The notes beneath the pieces were generated by a model. The model did not search any database, was not told the DNA's origin, and saw only the letters and a list, made by a program, of their open reading frames with translations. From Chitinispirillales bacterium (GTDB lineage Bacteria > Fibrobacterota > Chitinivibrionia > Chitinivibrionales > Chitinispirillaceae), in the NCBI GenBank assembly GCA_031254445.1, contig JAIRUL010000111.1, forward strand, positions 1 to 9,840: a stretch of 9,840 nucleotides of DNA, read 5' to 3'. Shown piece after piece: positions 1 to 6,214 of this stretch (position 1 is the first letter of the stretch; each line of letters starts with the position of its first letter). Made by a program: the position numbers and the translations under genes.

Positions 1-112
1 TCAAAGTCAAAGGCGGCGGTGTGGATGGTTTTGATGTTGATGTTGACTTTGACTTTGTGTGGCGGCTCTGCGCCACACGTTATGAAGCCGTAGGCTTCGT
101 CTGAAAAAGATT
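1..112 (+). repeat. Interspersed repeat, left copy (two-hairpin module)
   Basis: This copy matches, in inverted orientation, bases 9733-9838 at the other end of the window. The only differences seen are one 6-base unit (41-46, TGTTGA) present here and absent there, and a one-base change in the A/T tail. In order it contains: an 11-bp inverted pair CAAAGTCAAAG (2-12) / CTTTGACTTTG (47-57); a tract of TTGATG and GACTTT hexamer-like units (31-57); hairpin 1, GTGTGGCG (57-64) / CGCCACAC (71-78) with a 6-base loop; hairpin 2, GAAGCC (84-89) / GGCTTC (93-98) with loop GTA; and an A-rich tail. The element touches the window edge, so its full length is unknown. There is no ORF in it. What it does is unknown: a miniature non-autonomous element, an extragenic palindromic repeat, or a transcribed leader are all possible. 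Confidence 0.85.
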
Positions 113-148
113 TTAAAGATTTAAAGATTTAAAAGACTTTGACTTTTA

Positions 149-183
149 TAGGCTTCGTCTGAAAAAGATTTAAAAGATTTTGA
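149..183 (+). repeat. Second partial copy of the repeat tail in the gpsA leader
   Basis: Bases 149-170 repeat bases 91-112 with a period of 58, restarting inside the second arm of hairpin 2 (TAGGCTTCGTCTG). Over its full 35 bases this partial copy is identical to the reverse complement of 9720-9754, so it matches the right-end element further into the tail than the first left copy does. The left element therefore looks like the right one with a 58-base internal duplication. The following bases 184-230 are A/T-rich, with many AAAGATTTAAAA-like units and no open gene. Confidence 0.8.
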
Positions 184-232
184 TTTTAAAAGATTTAAAA
201 ACATTAAAAAATTTAAAAGACTTCTACTATCT

Positions 233-240
233 GAGGAGGT
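233..240 (+). promoter_or_regulatory. Strong ribosome binding site of gpsA
   Basis: GAGGAGGT lies six bases before the ATG at 247, a near-perfect match to the anti-Shine-Dalgarno sequence. It fixes the gpsA start. The 50 bases upstream are almost pure A/T, so a sigma-70 promoter there cannot be singled out by eye. Confidence 0.85.
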
Positions 241-246
241 ATAGCA

Positions 247-1263
247 ATGAATATAGGTATTTTGGGCGCGGGTTCTTGGGGCATCGCTTTGGCAGTCCTG
301 CTTCACAGCAAAGGGCATCGCCTGACAATGTGGGAATTCAGCCCCGAGGCCGCAAAATTTTTGGATGAGAAGCGGGAGCTTGCGACAAAGCTTCCCGGGA
401 TTATTATTCCGCCCGACATCAAAATCACGAGTTCCATCTCGGAGATGTTTGGCGTTTCGGAACTCGTCATCTGCGTCGTGCCGTCGCAGACGATGCGCCA
501 AACGCTCAAGACTGCGGCTAAGGAGACGGAGAGAGCCGTGTTCGACGGCATCAAGGGTTGGGTGATGGCGGCCAAGGGCATAGAGATAGGGACGCTGGAG
601 CTCATGACCGATGTGCTGATAGACGAGATTCCCGGCCTCGGCACGGACAGGGTCGCGGTGCTCAGCGGACCCTCGCACGCCGAGGAGGTCTCGCGCGGCA
701 TACCGACCACCATCGTCGCCGCCTCCGAGAATCAGGAGCTCGCGCAGCTCATACAGGAGAACTTTTCGACTACGACCTTTCGGGTTTACACAAACGACGA
801 TATGCGCGGCGTGGAGTTAGCCGCGAGCATAAAGAACGTAATCGCCGTCGCCGCCGGCATAATTGACGGAATGGGATTCGGCGACAACACCAAGGGCGCG
901 CTTATGACCCGCGGCATCGCCGAGATGATGCGTTTAGGCCGCAAGATGGGCGCGAAAGATTCGACATTCTCCGGCCTCGCCGGCATAGGCGACCTAATAA
1001 CCACCTGCATAAGCCGCCACAGCCGCAACCGCCGCATGGGAGAGCTTATAGCAAGCGGCCTGACGCTAAAAGAAGCGTTAGGAAAAATGACGATGGTCGC
1101 GGAAGGCGTGGAGACCGCGCGCTCCGCCTACGCGCTGGCGCAAAAAATCGGAATAGAGATGCCGATCACGACAGAAGTTTACAAGGCGCTCTTTGAGGAC
1201 AAACCGATTAAAGAGGCCGTAAAAGATTTGATGATGAGGGAGACAAAACCAGAATTTTGGTGA
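247..1263 (+). CDS. gpsA: NAD(P)-dependent glycerol-3-phosphate dehydrogenase
   Basis: This cytosolic enzyme reduces dihydroxyacetone phosphate to sn-glycerol 3-phosphate, the backbone for phospholipid synthesis. The 338-residue length is usual for the family. The N-terminal Rossmann fold shows the dinucleotide motif GAGSWG at residues 7-12. The family's conserved lysine segment is AAKGIE (K110), followed by LSGPSHAEEV (139-148). The catalytic lysine lies in ELAASIKNVIAVAAGI (K196). The substrate-binding region FSGLAGIGDLITTC (241-254) is followed by SRHSRNRR (256-263) and VAEGVETA (284-291). The ATG at 247 is set by the strong SD at 233-240 and by the GAGSWG motif beginning seven residues in. 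A 42-base gap separates it from the MerR-like gene, so the two may be cotranscribed. All key motifs are intact. The family assignment is certain; cofactor preference (NADH or NADPH) cannot be read from the sequence. Confidence 0.97.
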   Translation: MNIGILGAGSWGIALAVLLHSKGHRLTMWEFSPEAAKFLDEKRELATKLPGIIIPPDIKITSSISEMFGVSELVICVVPSQTMRQTLKTAAKETERAVFDGIKGWVMAAKGIEIGTLELMTDVLIDEIPGLGTDRVAVLSGPSHAEEVSRGIPTTIVAASENQELAQLIQENFSTTTFRVYTNDDMRGVELAASIKNVIAVAAGIIDGMGFGDNTKGALMTRGIAEMMRLGRKMGAKDSTFSGLAGIGDLITTCISRHSRNRRMGELIASGLTLKEALGKMTMVAEGVETARSAYALAQKIGIEMPITTEVYKALFEDKPIKEAVKDLMMRETKPEFW

Positions 1264-1273
1264 TAGATATGCT

Positions 1274-1295
1274 GATTTTAAAGATTTAAGGATTT
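1274..1295 (+). repeat. A/T-rich repeat unit between gpsA and the MerR gene
   Basis: These 22 bases match bases 109-130 of the left-end repeat tail at 21 of 22 positions. They fill most of the gap between the two genes and run straight into the SD of the next gene. This suggests the A/T-rich tail of the repeat is spread through spacers independently of the hairpin part. Related but looser units (AAAAAGATTTAAGA) occur at about 9655-9668 in the serC leader. Confidence 0.6.
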
Positions 1296-1305
1296 GGAGG
1301 CGCGG

Positions 1306-1830
1306 ATGCTTAACAAGGAAATTGCCGAAAACGGGCAACATGGCTTGCCCGTCGGCAAGAAGATGTACTACAGCATAAGCGAAGTGTGCGCCATGACCGG
1401 CTTAGAGCCCCACGTTCTGCGTTATTGGGAGACGGAGTTCTCTAAGCTGCGCCCTAAGAAAAATAGCGCCGGCAAGCGGGCGTATAGGGAAAAGGACATC
1501 GAGCTCGTCAACCAAATAAAGCGTCTGCTCTACGACGAGAAGTACACGCTCGACGGCGCGAAAAAAAAGATAGCCGGCGACCGCCGCAGCCTCAAAGAGG
1601 CTGACGCGCCGGCGCGTAATGAAAGCGGCGGAGGCGATGGCGCGGATATGCCTAAAAGCAGGCGAACGCAGCCAACGCGGTCAATGCCTGGGTCAATGCC
1701 TGCGGCGCTGTCGACGCCGCCAACAAAATCAACGGCATCAATGCCGTCAACTACGCCGCCGGTACCGCAAAACGTGATTTCTGACATACGCAAAGACTTG
1801 GCGGATGTGTTGGCGCTGCTAGAGCCGTGA
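1306..1830 (+). CDS. MerR-family transcriptional regulator (MlrA-like)
   Basis: This is a predicted cytosolic DNA-binding protein of 174 residues. The N-terminal MerR winged helix-turn-helix spans about residues 20-90: YYSISEVCAMTG (21-32), the family signature VLRYWETEF (37-45), the wing with RAYREKDIELV (58-68), and IKRLLYDEKYTLDGAKKKI (71-89). There is no metal- or drug-binding C-terminal domain, as in the stand-alone MlrA-like subgroup. Residues 100-156 are a low-complexity Ser/Thr/Pro/Met linker, followed by a short helical tail ISDIRKDLADVLALLEP. I chose the ATG at 1306 because GGAGG (1296-1300) lies five bases before it; the in-frame TTG at 1294 overlaps that SD. Its position between gpsA and the DUF4159 gene suggests it may regulate this group, but the target is unknown. 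The linker has an unusual alternate reading frame, reported as a finding. Confidence 0.88.
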   Translation: MLNKEIAENGQHGLPVGKKMYYSISEVCAMTGLEPHVLRYWETEFSKLRPKKNSAGKRAYREKDIELVNQIKRLLYDEKYTLDGAKKKIAGDRRSLKEADAPARNESGGGDGADMPKSRRTQPTRSMPGSMPAALSTPPTKSTASMPSTTPPVPQNVISDIRKDLADVLALLEP

Positions 1831-1902
1831 ATGACGGAATAGCCTAATTTTATTATACGAATGCCGCGCACGCCGGAAAGCACAGCTCACGGATGTGTTG
1901 GC
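1802..1902 (+). repeat. Direct repeat spanning the MerR gene end and the DUF4159 start
   Basis: The 13-base string CGGATGTGTTGGC occurs at 1802-1814, inside the last codons of the MerR gene, and again at 1890-1902, just before the DUF4159 gene: an offset of 88 bases. After each copy the similarity continues loosely (CTGCTAGAG against GCCTTGGAG) up to GAATGA. In the first copy that ATG directly follows the MerR stop; in the second it is the DUF4159 start codon. The gap between the two genes is also exactly 88 bases, so it looks like a degenerate tandem duplication of the gene junction. Confidence 0.6.
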
Positions 1903-1918
1903 AGCCTTGGAGTTACGA

Positions 1919-2602
1919 ATGATAAAGTCAGCTAAAAAATTCGCATTAATGCCGTTAATATTGTTTGTAATAATGTCAGCCCAAACGCTATCGCAGGCGC
2001 AAGCCAAGCCTTGCCAGTTGACCATCGCGCGCCTCAAGTACGGCGGCGGCGGGGATTGGTACACCGGACCCTCCATGCTCCCCAACTTGGTCGCGGCCGC
2101 AAGGGAGCGCTCCGCGCTTCCCCTCTGCGACAGCACGGCGATCGTGGAGATTTCCGACCAGCGCCTCTTCCACTTCCCGTTTATCTTTATGACCGGCCAC
2201 GGCGAGGTTCGCTTTACGCCGCAAGAGAAACTGCGCTTGCGCAAGTATCTTGTCGGCGGCGGTTTTTTGTGGGCGGATGACAATTACGGCTTAGACAAGC
2301 CGTTTAGGCGCGAGATGTCGGCGCTTTTCCCGGAGAATCCGCTTGTTCCTATACCGTCAACGCACCCTATCTTCAATAGCCGCTACAAACTGCCCGGGCT
2401 TCCGAAGATTCACGAGCACGATGGGGAGCCGGCGCAGGCGTTCGGGGTGTTTTTTGACGGCAGGCTCGTCGTCCTCTATACATACAGCGCGGATATCGGC
2501 AACGCGCTCGAGGACGCGCACATCCACAATGTCGGCCCCGAGCGGCGCGAGCTTGGGCAGCAGATGGGGACAAACATTTTGTTGTGGTTTTTTGGCTCAT
2601 GA
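1919..2602 (+). CDS. Secreted DUF4159-family protein
   Basis: This 227-residue protein has a clear Sec signal peptide: a basic start MIKSAKK, a hydrophobic core at residues 8-24, and a likely cut after QAQA near residue 29. There is no lipobox. The mature part carries DUF4159 hallmarks: LKYGGGGDWYTGP (39-51), FIFMTGHGEVRFT (88-100), LRKYLVGGGFLWADDNYG (107-124), STHPIF (147-152) and RLVVLYTYSADIG (182-194), ending in GTNILLWFFG. In other bacteria DUF4159 is found fused or next to Bat-type and DUF4175 envelope proteins, and its fold is thought to resemble class I glutamine amidotransferases; I see no catalytic triad that would support enzyme activity. The biochemical role is unknown. The ATG at 1919 follows GGAG (1909-1912) by six bases and places the signal peptide at the N terminus; the in-frame GTG at 1895 is less likely. 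Its stop overlaps the next ATG, implying coupled translation with the big membrane protein. Confidence 0.85.
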   Translation: MIKSAKKFALMPLILFVIMSAQTLSQAQAKPCQLTIARLKYGGGGDWYTGPSMLPNLVAAARERSALPLCDSTAIVEISDQRLFHFPFIFMTGHGEVRFTPQEKLRLRKYLVGGGFLWADDNYGLDKPFRREMSALFPENPLVPIPSTHPIFNSRYKLPGLPKIHEHDGEPAQAFGVFFDGRLVVLYTYSADIGNALEDAHIHNVGPERRELGQQMGTNILLWFFGS

Positions 2603-5600
2603 GCGAGCATCTGTCAATCATACGGAGGTTCGCCGCGCGGAAGAGGCGGGCGCTGCTGCTGAATAGGGCGGCGGCGTGGCTTGCCGCCGCCGCCCTTGTT
2701 TATCTGTTGATAAGCGCGGCGCTTGGGGCAGTGTTTTCGGTGTTCCCGTGGACTGCGCTGCCGATTGTTTGGATGGCTGCTACGCTGTTGTCGTTAGTAG
2801 CGCTAGCGCTTCTGCCGGTCGTGCTTTTGGCTAAACGGCCTACGCTTACGCAAACGGCGGCGGTTATAGAAAGTAAATGCGGGATTGCGCATCCATCGCT
2901 GTCGCTTGCGCTGGAATTGTCGCGGCAAGATGACGATACGGCGGGGTCGCTGCCGCTTAGGGAGTTGACGTACAAGCGCGCGGCGGATCAGTTGGGGCTG
3001 ATGGACAGGGTTCGGTTCTTATTTGTCAATAAACATATTGTAGTGTCCGCGCTGGTGTTAATGATTATCAACGCTTCGGTACTATCGTTATCGCCCAATA
3101 AGTTGACAAATTATTGGAAGCTGCCTTTCGCGCTTATGGCCGGCGAGCAAGTGCGCGTTGGCCCGGGGAGCGTTACCGTTCCGCTAAATAGCTCCGTAGC
3201 GCTAACGTTAAGCGGCGCGGCGCGGCATTTTCCCACGGCTCGGTTAGAAACTTGGCCGCTTGACGGGCAGAACCGCGGCAGGCATTTTTTAAGGGCGGAT
3301 TCGGCGGGGAGTTTTTTATACTCGCTTGACAATGTAAGAGAGTCGTTCGTCTATCAGTTCTCCCTATCTGCGGCGCTAAAGCCGGAGACGGTGACCGTTG
3401 TCCAGCCGCCGCTGTTACGGTCGTTGCAAGTATCGCTAACCCCGCCCAAGCACACAAAGCTCCCGCCGCGCGATCTCCCCGCAGGCCAAGGCAATATCAC
3501 CGCCTATGCGGGGACGCAGGTTCGCGTAACGTTAGAGTCAAGCGCGCTGCGCGGGGCAGGGATCGCTATCAATGACAAAGACACAATCTCGCTTGACGTA
3601 ACAGGAAAAGCTGCCGTTGGCGCGTTCACCGTCAATAAATCAACAGAATACACATTTTATCTCGTGGATACGTTGGGTCAATCCTCCGACTCCCTCCCGC
3701 GTTTCTCGATAAACGTTGTCGCCGACGAGCCGCCCATTGCCCGGATACTCAAGCCGGGCATGAACAAAATCCTCTCTGCCGCGCAGGTCGAGACGCTTTG
3801 GGTGGAGGGCGTTGACGACTTCGGAATCGGCAAGATGGAGCTCAAGTGGCGGCGCGGAGGTTCGCTTTGGAGCGACCCGCCGCAGGCGCAAGACCTCTCC
3901 GAAAAGGGCAGCCCGCCGCTCATACGCAAGCCGGTTGTGTGGAACATCCGCGAGATGTCGCTCTATCCCGGCGACTCGCTCTACTATTGGCTGTGGGTGC
4001 GCGACAACAAAACGGCGGGCAAGGCGCAGACGGCTTGCAGCGACACGTTTTGGTTTAGAATGCCGAGTTTCGAGGAGATACACAAGGCAATCGTCATGAA
4101 GGAACAGTACGCGCAGGAGAAGCTTGGCGAGGTGCGAAACCGTCAGGACAACATAAGCAGCTCGGTCGAAAAGCTTGTCAAGTCGGCGACCGGCTCAAAG
4201 GAGCTCTCTTGGGATCAGAAGCGGGTGATTGACGATGTGAAGGCGCAGCTAAAGGCGCAGGCGGATTCGCTGCAAAAGGCGTTTGAGGCTCTTGAGGACG
4301 GCATTGAGGCAATGCGCGAAGACGGGAAGCTGAACGAGGAGCTCTTCGCGAAGATGGAGCAGGTGAAGAAGAACGTAGAGGATTTGATGAAGGAGTTCGG
4401 CGAGAACTTATTTAAGATAGACAGCGACCGCCAGCTGTCGATGAGCGACATGAAGCAGGCGGCGTCTAAGCTTAAGGACATGCTGCCGGAATTGAGCGAA
4501 CGGCTCGACCAGACGCTCGCGTTTTTGGAGAAGATGCGCCAAGACAAACAGTTAGCCGACCTAGCGCTTCGCGCGGAGAACTTGGCGCGCGAGCAGACGG
4601 AGCTTGCCGCGTCGGAAGATGGGCGGTTGAATGATAAGAGGCAGGGCGATTTGCTTGACAGGATAGACGGGTTTAATGATGACGTGAAAGATTTTTTCAA
4701 GCAACAAAGCGGGGAGCCGCCGCCGTCGTCGGAGCAGGTGGGGGATTTATCTAAGGAGATGAGGAATCAAAACGAATCGCCTAAAGACAACAAAAAGGGC
4801 GGCGAGGGAAAGAAAGGCAAAGAAAATAAAAACGCGATGAGCAGGGAGCTTCTGTCGCTCAGCGAGCAGCTGAAGAGCAACCTTACCGTCAACATGATGG
4901 CTAAGATAGAGGAGGACAGGCGGCGCATTCTCGGCATGGCGCACGACGCCCTCTCTCTTGAGGAGTGGCAGCAGCTGATAAAGTTTCAGGCGCAGGGCAC
5001 CTCCGACGATAGGGGGGTGGCGATGGCGCAGCAGGCGCTTGGGAACGCGATCCGCATGAGCCTCGCGAAGTCCGACAGCTTGACGATGGCCGGTTCCGCA
5101 GTGATGCGCGAGATACTGCGCGTTTATAGGAACGCCTCGGCGAAATCGGCGGGCGTTGTCAACTCGCTTGAAAATTCAGACGGCTCGCGGCAGATGGATC
5201 AGAGCTTGCAGGCGTTGCGCGAACTTGCGAGCGTGCTGTTGTCAATCACGGGCGACGACGACGGCGGCGACGGAGCCGGCGGCGCTGGCGGCATGATGTC
5301 GGGCCTCCGCCGCGCGTCGGGTAGGCAGGCGGCGCTTAATTCGATGATGGGCGACCTATTGCAATCGCTGCTTGGCGGCGGGCAGCAGCCAGGGGGCCAA
5401 GAGGGCCAGGGCGGGCGCCGGATGGGCGAGGGGCGCGGCCAGCAAGGGGGAGGCGGAGGGGGCAATAAGGAGGGCGGCGGCAGGATCGGCGGCGGCGAGG
5501 CGAATTCCGAAGCGCGCAAGCAGGCGACGGAGGCGCAAAGAGCGATCGCGGACGAGCTGAAGCGCCTTGCCGACGCCTACGGCAAAGAATCCGGCGAGGG

Positions 5601-5949
5601 CATGGAGAAGCGCGTGCGCGAATTGGAGCAGGAGGCCAGGAGGTTAGCGCAGCTTTTAGAAAGCCCGCCGGCGGACATAGTTGACCAGCAGGACAGGTTT
5701 TTATCCCGCATGCTGCAATCGACGCTGTCATTAAATAGAAAAGACGAAGGCAAGGAAGAGCGCAAGGGGACGGCGTCGCAGACGCTCTTCTCAGGCAGCG
5801 GCTCGCCGCCGCCGCCCGCCTCTTCCTCGCAGGCCGACAGCTTCCACCTCCTGCGCAAACGGGCGTTTGAAGACAACTTCCCCGAGGAGTACCGCTCTGC
5901 GATCAGGGAATATTTTGACGTCATCGGGGAGATGAAGTGGGGGGAGTGA
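2599..5949 (+). CDS. Large membrane-anchored DUF4175-like coiled-coil protein
   Basis: This 1116-residue protein starts at ATG 2599, which overlaps the DUF4159 stop as ATGA. It has no SD of its own, so translation is probably coupled. Residues 27-49 and 54-77 are two hydrophobic helices, and a third lies near 147-165. Residues 180-480 are a beta-rich, presumably extracytoplasmic region with DUF4175-type elements: VSLTPPKHTKLPP then AYAGTQVRVTLES, and later VEGVDDFGIGKMELKWRR. From about residue 490 to 790 it is charged and strongly coiled-coil, interrupted by a Lys/Gly/Asn linker near 725-745. A Gly/Gln-rich segment (about 884-970) leads to another coiled coil and a Pro/Ser run. The end, FPEEYRSAIREYFDVIGEM, resembles the C terminus of DUF4175 relatives, which from memory are mostly shorter. 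The molecular function is unknown. Coexpression with the secreted DUF4159 protein suggests an envelope complex. Family assignment is moderately sure. Confidence 0.82.
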   Translation: MSEHLSIIRRFAARKRRALLLNRAAAWLAAAALVYLLISAALGAVFSVFPWTALPIVWMAATLLSLVALALLPVVLLAKRPTLTQTAAVIESKCGIAHPSLSLALELSRQDDDTAGSLPLRELTYKRAADQLGLMDRVRFLFVNKHIVVSALVLMIINASVLSLSPNKLTNYWKLPFALMAGEQVRVGPGSVTVPLNSSVALTLSGAARHFPTARLETWPLDGQNRGRHFLRADSAGSFLYSLDNVRESFVYQFSLSAALKPETVTVVQPPLLRSLQVSLTPPKHTKLPPRDLPAGQGNITAYAGTQVRVTLESSALRGAGIAINDKDTISLDVTGKAAVGAFTVNKSTEYTFYLVDTLGQSSDSLPRFSINVVADEPPIARILKPGMNKILSAAQVETLWVEGVDDFGIGKMELKWRRGGSLWSDPPQAQDLSEKGSPPLIRKPVVWNIREMSLYPGDSLYYWLWVRDNKTAGKAQTACSDTFWFRMPSFEEIHKAIVMKEQYAQEKLGEVRNRQDNISSSVEKLVKSATGSKELSWDQKRVIDDVKAQLKAQADSLQKAFEALEDGIEAMREDGKLNEELFAKMEQVKKNVEDLMKEFGENLFKIDSDRQLSMSDMKQAASKLKDMLPELSERLDQTLAFLEKMRQDKQLADLALRAENLAREQTELAASEDGRLNDKRQGDLLDRIDGFNDDVKDFFKQQSGEPPPSSEQVGDLSKEMRNQNESPKDNKKGGEGKKGKENKNAMSRELLSLSEQLKSNLTVNMMAKIEEDRRRILGMAHDALSLEEWQQLIKFQAQGTSDDRGVAMAQQALGNAIRMSLAKSDSLTMAGSAVMREILRVYRNASAKSAGVVNSLENSDGSRQMDQSLQALRELASVLLSITGDDDGGDGAGGAGGMMSGLRRASGRQAALNSMMGDLLQSLLGGGQQPGGQEGQGGRRMGEGRGQQGGGGGGNKEGGGRIGGGEANSEARKQATEAQRAIADELKRLADAYGKESGEGMEKRVRELEQEARRLAQLLESPPADIVDQQDRFLSRMLQSTLSLNRKDEGKEERKGTASQTLFSGSGSPPPPASSSQADSFHLLRKRAFEDNFPEEYRSAIREYFDVIGEMKWGE

Positions 5950-6214
5950 GCCGCCGCGGCGCGTGAACAAAAAGCCGCTTTCCCAAAGAATGGGGGCGCA
6001 AATATTTTTTGTAAATCTGCGCCCGCCCCAAAAGGCTATGGATATGCGAGGCGCGCGTTATGGCGCGGAAAAATATTTACGCATGCCACCAAAAAAACCA
6101 TACGCAGTAAATGCGCATAATGTATTTTCAACACGTGATTTACGGCGGACAAACCCGCATGCCGCCGCGAACAGTATCTATTTACTCGGAATTAAAGAGG
6201 CGGTTTGAGGACGA
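5950..6214 (+). other. Structured spacer before the sigma-54 activator gene
   Basis: This is a 265-base gap that is richer in A/T than its neighbours. It holds a 7-bp inverted pair GGGCGCA (5994-6000) / TGCGCCC (6018-6024) around an A/T-rich loop, a shorter pair GCGGC (5956-5960) / GCCGC (5974-5978), a direct repeat CGCATGCC (6080-6087 and 6156-6163), the palindrome ATGCGCAT (6111-6118), and CGGCGG (6143-6148) / CCGCCG (6162-6167). CATAAT at 6116-6121 resembles a -10 box but lacks a convincing -35. No hairpin is followed by a T-run, so a terminator for the upstream operon is not clear. Repeated GC-rich palindromes upstream of a regulator gene could be operator sites; that is inference. Confidence 0.45.
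5963..6208 (+). CDS. Doubtful small ORF, 81 codons, unknown
   Basis: An open frame runs from GTG at 5963 to TGA at 6206-6208, ending six bases before the ATG of the activator gene. The predicted product is basic, with no signal peptide, membrane helix or family motif that I recognise. There is no good SD for the GTG: the nearest purine run, GGGGAG at 5941-5946, lies 16 bases upstream. In favour are the tight spacing to the next gene and a fairly normal codon mix. Against are the poor start and the A/T-rich, palindrome-laden DNA expected of a regulatory spacer. I consider it more likely noncoding. Confidence 0.22.
   Translation: MNKKPLSQRMGAQIFFVNLRPPQKAMDMRGARYGAEKYLRMPPKKPYAVNAHNVFSTRDLRRTNPHAAANSIYLLGIKEAV

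Noticed and set aside
121..678. 185-codon minus-strand ORF over the gpsA start and its leader
   Set aside because: It lies opposite the well-supported gpsA, has no family motif, and its end runs through the A/T-rich repeat; it is a shadow of gpsA codon bias.
1294..1305. TTG at 1294 as the start of the MerR-like gene
   Set aside because: The TTG overlaps the GGAGG SD that serves the ATG at 1306, and no SD is correctly placed for the TTG.
1811..1826. Sigma-54-like promoter TGGCGCTGCTAGAGCC upstream of the DUF4159 gene
   Set aside because: The GG and GC are correctly spaced, but the -12 half lacks the preceding TT, the -24 half matches poorly beyond TGGC, and it lies within the MerR coding end, so chance is likely.
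5199..5731. Long minus-strand ORFs rich in Pro, Arg and Ala
   Set aside because: They are complements of the glycine-rich segment of the DUF4175-like gene; the composition is explained by the GGC/GGG codons on the plus strand.
5994..6024. Intrinsic terminator for the DUF4175-like operon
   Set aside because: A 7-bp stem exists, but it is followed by GCCCCAAAAGG rather than a T-run, and the T-run lies in the loop.
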